A stretch of DNA of 35,740 nt from the IMG/VR virus record IMGVR_UViG_3300025896_000085, positions 1-35,740 of that record, one strand, 5' to 3'. Below the pieces are notes generated by a model. That model did no database searches. It worked only from the letters and a program-made list of their open reading frames with translations, and was not told the origin of the DNA. Source of the stretch: a virus. The translations under genes were made by a program, and so were the position numbers. Positions 1-6,909 of this stretch are shown here, one piece after another (the stretch's first letter is position 1; every line of letters starts with the position of its first letter).

Positions 1-28
1 TTATTAAATCCTTATCGGAGGTATTGTA

Positions 29-931
29 ATGGCTAACGACAGAAACGATTTTGCACCTGAAATACGCAATAGTGCTTGGTGGGCATCTGACACCCGTAGA
101 GCTATTCAAGGTCATGCAGTAGAGACTATTCTTATTAAACAAGGCAAGTTGCCTCCTCCTGATTTGTCAGGTATCGAGGCAGTTCAAATGGGTCACATTA
201 TGCAACCTACCATTGGTAGACTAGCACAAGACCGTTTAAAGAAGGAACTAAAAGATGCAGACTACGCACTTACTCATAACTCTGAGCCTTGGTTTCGCAG
301 TCATTTTGATTTTATTAGCTCTGACGGAAGAACCTTGGTTGAAGTTAAAAACTATAATGCGAATGCTCGATCTAAGTTTGATCCTGATAGTAATCGCATT
401 CCTACTGTCGATTACAGCCAGTTAGTCCATGAAAGCGCAGTCCATCGTATTAACCATGTAGTCCTAGCGGTTCTGTTCGGTGGTCAAGAGTTTCATACCT
501 TTGAGTTTAATGTGACTGAGCAAGAGCATAGCGAGTTAATACAGTCCATGGCGGTGTTTTGGGGTCATGTTCAATCAAATACGCAACCAGAGGCTAAGTC
601 CATAGAAGATACTAAACTCTTATTTCCTACCAGTATGGAAGGTGTTGTGATAGCTACTGCTGAGATGGAGAGAGTGATTGGCGATCTTAAATCTATTAAA
701 GGCAAGATTAAAGAGTTAGAGGAAATCCAAGAGCAATGGGAGTTAGTATTGCGTAATTCTTTAGCAGACAAAGCAGAGATACGATCTTTTGATGGTAATA
801 CCCTAGTTACATGGAAGTCATCTAAGGCAAGTATGCGGTTCTCTACAGATTTGTTTAAGAGTGCGATGCCTGACATCTATGAGAAGTTTATCGTGGAAAG
901 TAGTGGTAGTAGACGTTTTTTAATTAAATAA
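29..931 (+). CDS. YqaJ-type recombination exonuclease
   Basis: A 300-aa protein of the YqaJ/lambda-exonuclease PD-(D/E)XK superfamily. It is expected to degrade one strand of double-stranded DNA ends so that the RecT protein encoded next can anneal the exposed strand. The nuclease core is visible: GHIMQPTIGRLAQ (55-67) in the first helix, then an acidic D94 in HFDF and E105-V-K107 after a glycine turn. A charged helix lies at about 220-245. The C-terminal stretch with TWK, FKSAMPDIYEKF and SRRFLIK is typical of phage members. The start ATG has GGAGG at 17-21, 7 nt upstream. The gene heads the recombination operon and is followed 25 nt later by recT. The family call is strong; processivity and polarity are inferred from relatives. 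Confidence 0.9.
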   Translation: MANDRNDFAPEIRNSAWWASDTRRAIQGHAVETILIKQGKLPPPDLSGIEAVQMGHIMQPTIGRLAQDRLKKELKDADYALTHNSEPWFRSHFDFISSDGRTLVEVKNYNANARSKFDPDSNRIPTVDYSQLVHESAVHRINHVVLAVLFGGQEFHTFEFNVTEQEHSELIQSMAVFWGHVQSNTQPEAKSIEDTKLLFPTSMEGVVIATAEMERVIGDLKSIKGKIKELEEIQEQWELVLRNSLADKAEIRSFDGNTLVTWKSSKASMRFSTDLFKSAMPDIYEKFIVESSGSRRFLIK

Positions 932-956
932 CCTAACTAAATTAAAGGAAATCAAT

Positions 957-1784
957 ATGAGTAATATTATTCCGTACGCTGATATGGAACAGATGGCAAA
1001 GGCGATGGTAGCTAGTAAGCTCTTTGGTGTGAAAGATGTCAATGAAGTAATAGCTCTCGGACTAGTTGCACAGGCTGACGGTATGCCGTTTGCATCGGCA
1101 GTACGAGACTATGACATTATTCTCGGTAGACCAGCTCTTAAATCTTCAGCTATGCAAGCAAGATTCCAAGCTGCTGGCGGTAAGATCGAGTGGCAAGCAT
1201 ACACAGATATAGAGTGTACAGGCGTTTTCTCACACCCAAACGGGGGTAGTCTCACCTTAACATGGACTATCGAACAGGCACGCTCTATAGGGCTTGTAAA
1301 GCCTAATTCGGGATGGACTAAGTATCCTAGAGCCATGTTACGTGCTAGATGCCTTAGTGAGGGTATTAGGACTGTATTCCCAGGTTGTTTAGGCAATATG
1401 TATGCACCCGAAGAAGTCCAAGACTTTGATGAGAAACCGAGAGCAATGCGAGACATTACACCAACCACATACGCTGGTGCAGAGCCAGTAGCACTTGTAG
1501 ACATGGTGGATGATGAAGTAGATGTCAATACTTTAAAACTCTATGTTCCTAATCAAGACGAACCCTACGCTAAGTATCTGAATATCAAGGATTGGCAAAT
1601 GGGATTCCTAGATATGGCAAGAAGGATTTATACAAGTCCTAAGTTTGATGAGGCAACACGTATTGAGAAGTACACAGCATTAAAGGTAGCAAATAAGGAG
1701 TACATGGACACTTGGGACTCGATGCAAACAGCAGAGTTACTCGGTGGATTAAACAGATTAAATAAGGAGTTAAATAATGGCTAG
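957..1784 (+). CDS. recT: RecT-family single-strand annealing protein
   Basis: A 275-aa RecT-type recombinase that should anneal complementary single strands and cooperate with the upstream exonuclease in recombination-dependent replication and repair. Family signatures include a helical N-terminus, GLVAQADGMPFASAVRDY (36-53), the region around LKSSAMQARFQAAGG, TWTIEQARSIGLV, and the hallmark block YPRAMLRARCLSEGIRTVFP followed by GMY/APEEV-like residues (about 123-155). The length is normal for the family. The leader is ACCTAACT (931-938, overlapping the previous stop) followed by AAAGGA before the ATG, a box that recurs elsewhere in this window. Its last 8 nt overlap the next gene, so the two are probably translationally coupled. 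Confidence 0.9.
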   Translation: MSNIIPYADMEQMAKAMVASKLFGVKDVNEVIALGLVAQADGMPFASAVRDYDIILGRPALKSSAMQARFQAAGGKIEWQAYTDIECTGVFSHPNGGSLTLTWTIEQARSIGLVKPNSGWTKYPRAMLRARCLSEGIRTVFPGCLGNMYAPEEVQDFDEKPRAMRDITPTTYAGAEPVALVDMVDDEVDVNTLKLYVPNQDEPYAKYLNIKDWQMGFLDMARRIYTSPKFDEATRIEKYTALKVANKEYMDTWDSMQTAELLGGLNRLNKELNNG

Positions 1785-2046
1785 TGGACACATTGCACAG
1801 GTAGGAAAAGGGGTTCTCATGCAGAACACAAAGAAAACATCTGAGAAGTCGCCTGATTGGAAGGGTACTCTCATGTTAAGTGAGGACTATAAAGCTGGTC
1901 AAACAGTCAAGATTGCTGGCTGGACTAAGGCTACACCAATGGGTTCTTTAATTAGCCTCTCTGAGGACAACTGGAAACCTAATCCTGACTCGAACTATCC
2001 AAAAGAGATTCCACGTAAGGTAAGCGATCAGGATGTGCCTTTTTGA
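1777..2046 (+). CDS. small SSB-like protein with DQDVPF tip
   Basis: An 89-aa protein that ends in SDQDVPF, close to the acidic D-D-x-I-P-F tip with which bacterial SSB recruits partner proteins. The middle (PDWKGTLMLSEDYKAGQTVKI, split around 26-45, then AGWTK and LISLSEDNW) has the spacing of short beta strands seen in small phage OB-like proteins. Its place between recT and rusA supports a role in single-stranded DNA handling. The chosen ATG overlaps the recT stop by 8 nt and has AAGGAG 7 nt upstream. An internal ATG at 1819 with its own AAAAGGGG is an alternative start. The tip and position are seen; the single-strand binding role is inferred. Confidence 0.6.
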   Translation: MASGHIAQVGKGVLMQNTKKTSEKSPDWKGTLMLSEDYKAGQTVKIAGWTKATPMGSLISLSEDNWKPNPDSNYPKEIPRKVSDQDVPF

Positions 2047-2420
2047 TTACTTTGTACTTACCTTATCCACCTAGTATTAATAATTACTGGATTGCAAGTG
2101 GACACAGACGCTTTATAAGCCAACGGGGTCGTGATTTTAAGGCTGCTGTGTTTACTTACGTGATTGACAATAAAACACCTAATTTGGGGTCAATACCAGT
2201 AAATATTGACATTATTTTGAGACCTAGATCAAAAAAACTCATGGATATTGATAATTGTATTAAACCAATCCTTGATGCAATACAAGACGCTGGTGTGATT
2301 GATGATGATGTACAGGTGGCTAGGGTGAGTATCGAACGTGGATTAATACAAAAGGGCGGTGGTTGTGTCGTAATGATCATTCCCATGAGTCAAGACGTGA
2401 ATCTAGCACCAATTAGCTAG
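2043..2420 (+). CDS. rusA: RusA-like Holliday junction resolvase
   Basis: A 125-aa RusA-family endonuclease that should cut four-way DNA junctions made by the recombination genes upstream. The N-terminus LPYPPSINNYW is diagnostic. The acidic active site is intact: D68 and D70 in MDIDNCIKP and D89 in VIDDDVQV, with K74. These have the same spacing as D70, D72, K76 and D91 of E. coli RusA. The start appears to be TTG at 2043, sharing TTGA with the stop of the preceding gene; no in-frame ATG lies nearby and the family motif begins four residues in. A structured leader for the next gene begins directly after the stop. Confidence 0.88.
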   Translation: MITLYLPYPPSINNYWIASGHRRFISQRGRDFKAAVFTYVIDNKTPNLGSIPVNIDIILRPRSKKLMDIDNCIKPILDAIQDAGVIDDDVQVARVSIERGLIQKGGGCVVMIIPMSQDVNLAPIS

Positions 2421-2421
2421 A

Positions 2422-2484
2422 TAGTTAGGTGGTTGCGCCAGCCAACTTTCTTGGCAAGCTGGCATAACCTAAACTGGAGAAAAG
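2422..2484 (+). promoter_or_regulatory. structured leader with ACCTAAACT box
   Basis: The 65-nt gap between rusA and the next gene folds well. AGTTAGGT (2423-2430) can pair with ACCTAAACT (2467-2475, one bulged A). This encloses a hairpin GCCAGC (2437-2442) / GCTGGC (2458-2463) with an inner CAA/TTG extension. The ribosome site GGAG (2476-2479) follows the box at once. There is no T tract, so this is not an intrinsic terminator. It resembles the structured gaps at 33511-33597, 33803-33888 and 34740-34811, which end in the same box. A role in translation control or mRNA processing is inferred. Confidence 0.5.
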
Positions 2485-2485
2485 A

Positions 2486-2683
2486 ATGAAATCAATGCAC
2501 TTTGCTTTTGTCGGTATGTGGATTATATTCTGTGGGCTAATTATTTATCTCACCGAAGTGAGTCGTAAAGAAGAATATTTCAAAATTGATTGTATGACCG
2601 TCATGGGTGGTTGGCATCCTGATATTCCTAAGAAATTTACAGAACTGTGTTTAGCTGCCAAACAAGAAAGGAACGATAGATGA
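2486..2683 (+). CDS. small single-pass membrane protein
   Basis: A 65-aa protein of unknown function. Residues about 5-23 (HFAFVGMWIIFCGLIIYLT) form one clear membrane helix, followed by a charged segment and a soluble tail with two cysteines (C37, C55). By the positive-inside rule the orientation is ambiguous. It has a good ribosome site (GGAGA) behind a structured leader, and its stop overlaps the next start by 4 nt (ATGA), which suggests coupled translation. It could be an envelope-acting accessory protein; nothing in the sequence says more. Confidence 0.6.
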   Translation: MKSMHFAFVGMWIIFCGLIIYLTEVSRKEEYFKIDCMTVMGGWHPDIPKKFTELCLAAKQERNDR

Positions 2684-2895
2684 GTGAAATAATATTTAAT
2701 CCTGACATATTGCCTACACAAAAAGAGTGGAAATTAATTTGCAAAATGGTTAAGCAACAACAACGTGAGTTAACTGAGGATGAGATAAGAGAAGTTGCTG
2801 ATAGCGTTTGTCATGCATGGAAAAAGAATGGTGTTGGCGAACTTTACATGACAGATTTTGCAAGAGCAATATTAAGAAAGGCGAGTGAGAAATGA
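2680..2895 (+). CDS. small helical hypothetical protein
   Basis: A 71-aa, mostly helical and charged protein that I do not recognise. It starts in an ATGA overlap with the previous gene and ends in an ATGA overlap with the next. Its last 12 codons (ending ARAILRKASEK) are repeated almost exactly at the end of the following 30-aa gene, so the DNA here contains a short duplication. The duplicated tail suggests a shared partner or a recent copying event. No catalytic or metal-binding motif is visible. Confidence 0.55.
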   Translation: MSEIIFNPDILPTQKEWKLICKMVKQQQRELTEDEIREVADSVCHAWKKNGVGELYMTDFARAILRKASEK

Positions 2896-2984
2896 ACCAA
2901 AATATTTTTTGTAGCAAATGCCACAGAATACCTAGTCAATGTCGTTGTGCAAGAGCAATATTGCAGAAAGCGAGTGAGAAATGA
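2860..2984 (+). repeat. 36-bp direct repeat spanning two gene ends
   Basis: The 36 bp at 2860-2895 recur at 2949-2984 with a few changes clustered in the middle. Both copies start GCAAGAGCAATATT and end GCGAGTGAGAAATGA. Each is the 3' end of a small gene plus the ATGA overlap that starts the next one. The copies are 89 bp apart, so the 30-codon gene between them could have arisen, or could be lost, by recombination between the repeats. Confidence 0.8.
2892..2984 (+). CDS. 30-aa Cys-rich mini-protein
   Basis: A very short gene, 30 codons, fused by ATGA overlaps to the genes on both sides. It encodes C7-x2-C10-x7-C18-x-C20 (CSKCHRIPSQCRC), four cysteines spaced like a minimal zinc knuckle, followed by the tail CARAILQKASEK that copies the end of the previous protein. 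The conserved overlaps and compact metal-site pattern argue that it is translated. Its function is unknown. It could be a zinc-stabilised regulator or a by-product of the 36-bp duplication. Confidence 0.5.
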   Translation: MNQNIFCSKCHRIPSQCRCARAILQKASEK

Positions 2985-3250
2985 TCGCAGATACATCCGT
3001 TATTGCTTACAACGAACATAAAGCTAGTGGTAAAGTCGGTCAACAGTCTAATTTCCTCTTAAATTACATGAAATCAGGTGTCTCTTATTCCAGACGGGAG
3101 TTAGCAAAGCAAACAGGTATCGAGTTATCTTCCGTTTGTGGGCGCATCAATGAACTCTTAGAAATGGGTCTCATTGAAGAAGGCACTAAGCGTAAATGCT
3201 TGATTACTCAAAAACTCATTACACCCGTTATAAAGGATGCTCTATTTTGA
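2981..3250 (+). CDS. winged-helix DNA-binding protein
   Basis: An 89-aa protein with a winged helix-turn-helix over about residues 25-75: NFLLNYMKSG, then SRRELAKQTGIELSSVCGRI (recognition helix) and NELLEMGLIEEG leading into the wing. This layout is common in small phage regulators and replication accessory proteins. It may regulate the rightward operon or act at an origin; the sequence does not say which. It starts in an ATGA overlap with the 30-aa gene and stops in a TTGA overlap with the glycosyltransferase-like gene, so it belongs to the same operon. Confidence 0.7.
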   Translation: MIADTSVIAYNEHKASGKVGQQSNFLLNYMKSGVSYSRRELAKQTGIELSSVCGRINELLEMGLIEEGTKRKCLITQKLITPVIKDALF

Positions 3251-3861
3251 ACTTATCTGTCTTTTCTCTTTATTGGGATAATATTGATGACCGTATTGTC
3301 TCCTATCAACGTGAAGTCATGCTTAATCACGGTATTCCTATTCAACAACACCGTATTAATGGATTTGATCACGGCACTTGGATGGACTGGACTATGAAAC
3401 GTAATTCTGAGTTAGTTTTATTCATGGATATTGATTGCATCATCCTCAACAAGGATAAAGCGTTCAAATACATTGAAATGGCTACAAATGGCAGTTTAGT
3501 CGGCAATGTACAAGCTACCAATCACATGGGTTTTGATATTGCTCAAAAACTGTTCGCTGCACCATCTTTTCTCTGCGTTCATAAAGAAATGTGGACAAAG
3601 CTCGGTAAACCGTCTTTTAAGCCTACGCCATACGGAGATGTAGCACAACTACTCACCGATACATGGAAACGCCATAACGTGCCTGTAGAATACCTTTCTG
3701 TAACTAATTTTGAAGTACCAAAATGGGACTTGCCAGGCGCACCACAATCTTACGGAATTGGCACTACATTTGGTGATTGTGTCTACCATCTCTTTGAATC
3801 ACGAGAAAGTAGCAATATTGATCGTTTTTTAGCTAAATGTGGCGAGGTCTTAGATGCTTAA
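3247..3861 (+). CDS. glycosyltransferase-like protein (GT-A fold)
   Basis: A protein of about 204 aa with the hallmark of GT-A glycosyltransferases: ELVLFMDIDCIIL, with the metal-binding D61-I-D63. Before it lies a strand and helix order (SVFSLYW, VMLNHGIPIQQHRI) seen in small nucleotide-sugar enzymes. I place the start at TTG 3247, which shares TTGA with the previous stop, instead of extending upstream to 3196 through the winged-helix gene. RusA has the same TTGA arrangement. It overlaps the next glycosyltransferase by 8 nt. The likely job is transfer of a sugar to a host-surface or virion glycan. Fold call good, substrate unknown. Confidence 0.65.
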   Translation: MNLSVFSLYWDNIDDRIVSYQREVMLNHGIPIQQHRINGFDHGTWMDWTMKRNSELVLFMDIDCIILNKDKAFKYIEMATNGSLVGNVQATNHMGFDIAQKLFAAPSFLCVHKEMWTKLGKPSFKPTPYGDVAQLLTDTWKRHNVPVEYLSVTNFEVPKWDLPGAPQSYGIGTTFGDCVYHLFESRESSNIDRFLAKCGEVLDA

Positions 3862-5239
3862 AGTAGCCGTAATCACACCATCCGTCAATACAGAGTATTT
3901 GATACGTGCAATCAAAAGTGTGCAAAATCAAACACTTGAATGTAAGCATTATGTAGTAAATGATGGAAAAGACGATTTTTCTTGGGGTGGGGAGAGCGTT
4001 ATCAATTTGCCAGAAAACACGGGAAGGGCAGATGGAGTTATTTGGAACGGTCATCGTATCTACGCTGGCTTGCCATTTATGCTTAATGCTGACTATGTAA
4101 TATTTTTGGATGAGGATAATTGGTTTGATGAGAACCATGTCGAATCAATGGTCAATCTCTGCGAATCTGAGAACTTAGATTGGTGTTTCTCCTTACGTAA
4201 GATAGTCAATCAGAAAGGCGAATATGTCTGCAATGATGACTGCGAGAGCCTTGGAAACATCGCTGATGCGATTGGTATGGGTCATGGATTTGTCGATACC
4301 AACTGTTACTGTATTCGTGGCAACATATTACCGTCTGTCAGCCCTGCTTGGATGACACCAGCTATCGGTGATCGCACATTCTACTTAGAGCTTGCTAAGA
4401 AGTATCCGAACTTCAAATGTACGAATCAATACACCGTCAATTACACGACAAGAGATGCTTTACTTCCGATGTTTATCAACAACCCTAAAAAGGATAAGAA
4501 TATGCCTAAAGTTTTCCTAGCAACACCCATGTATGGTGGTATGTGTACTGGTTATTACACACAGTCTATTTTACAGCTCAATAATCTACTCAGAGACTCA
4601 GGCGTGGATTGCATGATGAGTTTTATGTTTAATGAGAGCCTGATAACCCGTGCAAGGAACGGATTAGCCAAGGCTTTCTTAGATACAGACTGTACGCATT
4701 TGTTTTTTGTAGATGCAGACATACGGTTTCAAGCACAAGACGTAATCAGGATGCTGAACGCTGAAAAAGAAGTCATCTGTGGTATTTATCCTAAGAAAGA
4801 GGTCAATTGGGATACGGTCAGACGTGCTATGGACAATGGTGTACCCAATGATGAACTGAAAAGACACACGGGTAGCTTTGTAGTCAACTTAGTGAACTAT
4901 GTAAATGAAGTAACTGTACCAGTAGGTGAGCCAGTAGAAATCTTTAATGGTGGTACAGGATTCATGTTAATCAAGCGAGGTGTGTTTGATGAACTGCGAG
5001 ATCATGTTCCAACCTACACCAATGATGTACATGACTTAGGGAATACCCTAAAGTCTGATCTAATTCATGAATACTTTGCCACAAGCATTGAGGATGGTAC
5101 AAACCGATTACTCTCAGAGGATTATCATTTCTGTAACATCTATCGGAAGATTGGTGGGAAGATATACGCTGCACCATGGGCGCAACTAGCGCACATTGGT
5201 ACATATTGTTTTGAAGGTCAACTGACACCAGCCGTATGA
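3854..5239 (+). CDS. two-domain glycosyltransferase fusion
   Basis: A 461-aa protein that contains two GT-A-like domains. Domain 1 (about 1-205) opens with VAVITPSVN and SVQNQTLECKHYVVNDG, the GT2 family start, and has a DED metal motif at 86-88. Domain 2 (about 217-461) restarts with PKVFLATPMYGG and has DAD at 287-289 in HLFFVDADIRF, then GGTGFMLIKRGVF and a late EDYHFC acidic motif. The linker is lysine-rich (211-216). An internal ATG at 4502 is preceded by AAGGAT, so domain 2 could also be made alone. It overlaps both neighbours by a few bases. It probably adds one or two sugars to a surface or virion glycan; acceptor unknown. Confidence 0.75.
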   Translation: MLKVAVITPSVNTEYLIRAIKSVQNQTLECKHYVVNDGKDDFSWGGESVINLPENTGRADGVIWNGHRIYAGLPFMLNADYVIFLDEDNWFDENHVESMVNLCESENLDWCFSLRKIVNQKGEYVCNDDCESLGNIADAIGMGHGFVDTNCYCIRGNILPSVSPAWMTPAIGDRTFYLELAKKYPNFKCTNQYTVNYTTRDALLPMFINNPKKDKNMPKVFLATPMYGGMCTGYYTQSILQLNNLLRDSGVDCMMSFMFNESLITRARNGLAKAFLDTDCTHLFFVDADIRFQAQDVIRMLNAEKEVICGIYPKKEVNWDTVRRAMDNGVPNDELKRHTGSFVVNLVNYVNEVTVPVGEPVEIFNGGTGFMLIKRGVFDELRDHVPTYTNDVHDLGNTLKSDLIHEYFATSIEDGTNRLLSEDYHFCNIYRKIGGKIYAAPWAQLAHIGTYCFEGQLTPAV

Positions 5240-5871
5240 GTTACGTTCCCGAACAGTCTCACCCAAACAACTTTCTAGTCAACCTAGTTAGTCAAGCCAT
5301 GGAGAAAGCACACTATGGCTTGGTAGCTGGTGGTAAAAGAGACTTACCTGACTACAAATATCTCAATCTCAACCCTGGAGAACACTATCGTTTGCTCAAA
5401 GCAATGGTGCAGATACTCAAACCAAAGACTAGTATTGAAATAGGTACATTTACTGGTCTAGGAACGATTGCATTGCATGAAGCAGGGTATGGTTATGTGC
5501 ATACGTTTGACATCATACCGTGGGATCACCTAATGAGCCACCTAACTCCTGAACACTTTAAAGATCGGATGGCGCAACACATTGCTGACCTAACTGATCT
5601 TATGGAATACAGAAAGTACAATCATCTGTTTCAAAATGCCGATATTATCTTTATGGATGCACCTAAAGATGGTGTGTTTGAGCCAAAGATGGTGGATTTA
5701 CTCTTAAAACTGACACCAAAAGAGAATCGCATCCTAGTTATGGATGACATCTGGTTTGATTGTATGCAACCCCTATGGCGTAGTATCAAGTTACCAAAGA
5801 TTGATATTACATCCCTTGGTCATTGGTCAGGCACAGGAATTGTAGACTTATCGCTTGGCGGTACGCTTTGA
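5236..5871 (+). CDS. class I SAM-dependent methyltransferase
   Basis: A 211-aa Rossmann-fold methyltransferase. Motif I is SIEIGTFTGLG (66-76), the acidic residue that holds the SAM ribose is D92 in HTFDIIP, and ADIIFMDAPKDG forms the following strand with its MDAP metal or substrate loop. The overall layout resembles O-methyltransferases of the CmcI/Methyltransf_24 type, so methyl capping of a sugar made by the two upstream glycosyltransferases is a reasonable reading. The start shares ATGA with the previous stop. Its last 24 nt overlap, in the opposite direction, the end of a minus-strand gene, and no terminator is visible between them. Confidence 0.75.
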   Translation: MSYVPEQSHPNNFLVNLVSQAMEKAHYGLVAGGKRDLPDYKYLNLNPGEHYRLLKAMVQILKPKTSIEIGTFTGLGTIALHEAGYGYVHTFDIIPWDHLMSHLTPEHFKDRMAQHIADLTDLMEYRKYNHLFQNADIIFMDAPKDGVFEPKMVDLLLKLTPKENRILVMDDIWFDCMQPLWRSIKLPKIDITSLGHWSGTGIVDLSLGGTL

Positions 5872-5991
5872 ATCCTTGAAATCCTTGGCGGTAGGCGCAC
5901 CCTTACTGCCAACTTTTCGCATCTTCTCTTTTGAGCCAGCAGCTATTCTTGCACGTTTGGCTAAAATATTGGCATACAATCCGTTTTTCAT
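5848..5991 (-). CDS. basic phage mini-protein (47 aa)
   Basis: A 47-aa, strongly basic protein beginning MKNGLYANILAKRARIAAGS and containing KMRKVGSKGAPTAKDF. This looks like a small conserved protein found near the end of virion or lysis operons in many environmental phages; its function is unknown. The ATG lies in an ATGA overlap with the stop of the preceding 75-aa gene. It is the last gene of the leftward operon and its end overlaps the methyltransferase by 24 nt. The charge and GSKGAPTA segment suggest nucleic-acid contact, which is an inference. Confidence 0.65.
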   Translation of the reverse strand: MKNGLYANILAKRARIAAGSKEKMRKVGSKGAPTAKDFKDSKRTAKR

Positions 5992-6215
5992 CTACACCCC
6001 CATCGTTGTCTGGCAGCCTTACCACGTTCACCTTTCCAACTCTGTGACCTAGCGCAAAAAGACTTGTGCCGTGGTCCTGATTTGGTTGGTGCTTGTAGTT
6101 TGCTACCTGTTTCTCGGTTATATTTCGCTCTACCCTTGGCAGTCAATCCACTACCAGCTTTGACGGATAACTTCTCGCCTCGACCTACTGACAGATTAAC
6201 ATTTTTCTTAACCAT
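5988..6215 (-). CDS. basic phage mini-protein with SFCAR motif
   Basis: A 75-aa basic protein with the run NVNLSVGRGEKLSVKAGSGL, then AKYNRETGSKLQAP, GPRHKSFCARS and a WGC end. I recognise this as a recurrent small phage protein in which the SFCAR segment is conserved; no function is established to my knowledge. The copy here appears shorter than relatives between the SFCAR block and the terminal W. Its ATG shares one base with the stop of the 48-aa gene and its stop shares ATGA with the next start, so three basic mini-genes are tightly chained. Confidence 0.65.
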   Translation of the reverse strand: MVKKNVNLSVGRGEKLSVKAGSGLTAKGRAKYNRETGSKLQAPTKSGPRHKSFCARSQSWKGERGKAARQRWGCR

Positions 6216-6361
6216 TATCTTTTAGAAGTACGAGCTTTTTTAGTCATACGTTTCTCATTGAGAGAGGCAGCCACAGCCATCTTTTGTGGATAACCTTCTT
6301 TAAGCATTTTACGAATGTTTGCAGAAACAGTTTTTTGACTTGTACCTTTTTTTAACGGCAT
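6215..6361 (-). CDS. basic phage mini-protein (48 aa)
   Basis: A 48-aa, lysine- and arginine-rich protein beginning MPLKKGTSQKTVSANIRKML and continuing EGYPQKMAVAASLNEK. This is the layout of a widespread small phage protein with a KxGxSQxxxxxNIxxM core and a PQKQAVAxAL-like helix. The role is unknown; a helix with a basic tail would suit DNA or RNA binding. The start touches the stop of the previous gene (TAATG) and the stop touches the next start. It is first of three chained basic mini-genes. Confidence 0.7.
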   Translation of the reverse strand: MPLKKGTSQKTVSANIRKMLKEGYPQKMAVAASLNEKRMTKKARTSKR

Positions 6362-6909
6362 TATTTAACTCCTAAGTATTTTCTAATTTCATCTAAAACT
6401 CGCAATTGTTGAGGCGTATATGCGTCTTTAGAATTTTCCCATTGATCAAAAGTATACCCCCTAAAATAGCCAGGCATACCGCTCGCTTTTTTCCAATCCT
6501 CAAATGGTCTGGACTCTCTATATTCAGGATGTTCCTGATAATATTTGTATTGTTCTTGTAATCTCTGCTCTTGTTCTGGAGTAAAAGATTGTGAAAATTG
6601 TTGATAGCGTTCTGAAAGGTAGGGGTCTTTCTCAACACCATAATGGCTTACATAATCACCCAAAATATCTAAAGGTCTTGTCTTAGGATTGAAAACTTCA
6701 AGTCCTATTTTCCCCATAGGAAATTCTTTAGGTCTTGGATATTCAGGAGAGCCTGGTTCATCTTCTCCATAAAACTCTAAAAATCCTCTGCCCTCATTAG
6801 GTGAGTATTTAAAAGAAATGTCTTTATCGGCAAGGTAAGGGTATTCTTGCTTTGTTCTTTCAAACATCATTGAACCCATTACATCATCGTTTGACACTTC
6901 ATCAGGCAT
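6361..6909 (-). CDS. conserved phage protein, unknown
   Basis: A 182-aa acidic protein rich in aromatic residues. The middle has FLEFYGEDEPGSPEYPRPKE and GKIGLEVFNPKTRPLDILGD, which look like a compact beta domain. The C-terminal half has two helices rich in Q, E and Y and ends WENSKDAYTPQQLRVLDEI. I do not assign a function. Its position beside the endolysin and its overlap of 8 nt with it suggest a late protein, possibly virion-associated. Confidence 0.6.
   Translation of the reverse strand: MPDEVSNDDVMGSMMFERTKQEYPYLADKDISFKYSPNEGRGFLEFYGEDEPGSPEYPRPKEFPMGKIGLEVFNPKTRPLDILGDYVSHYGVEKDPYLSERYQQFSQSFTPEQEQRLQEQYKYYQEHPEYRESRPFEDWKKASGMPGYFRGYTFDQWENSKDAYTPQQLRVLDEIRKYLGVK

Noticed and set aside
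571-876. Minus-strand open frame inside the exonuclease gene
   Set aside because: Lies entirely opposite a gene with clear family motifs; no ribosome site or motif of its own.
3196-3246. Upstream extension of the first glycosyltransferase gene
   Set aside because: Would overlap the winged-helix gene by 55 nt; the TTGA overlap start at 3247 gives a normal N-terminal strand and matches the arrangement at rusA.
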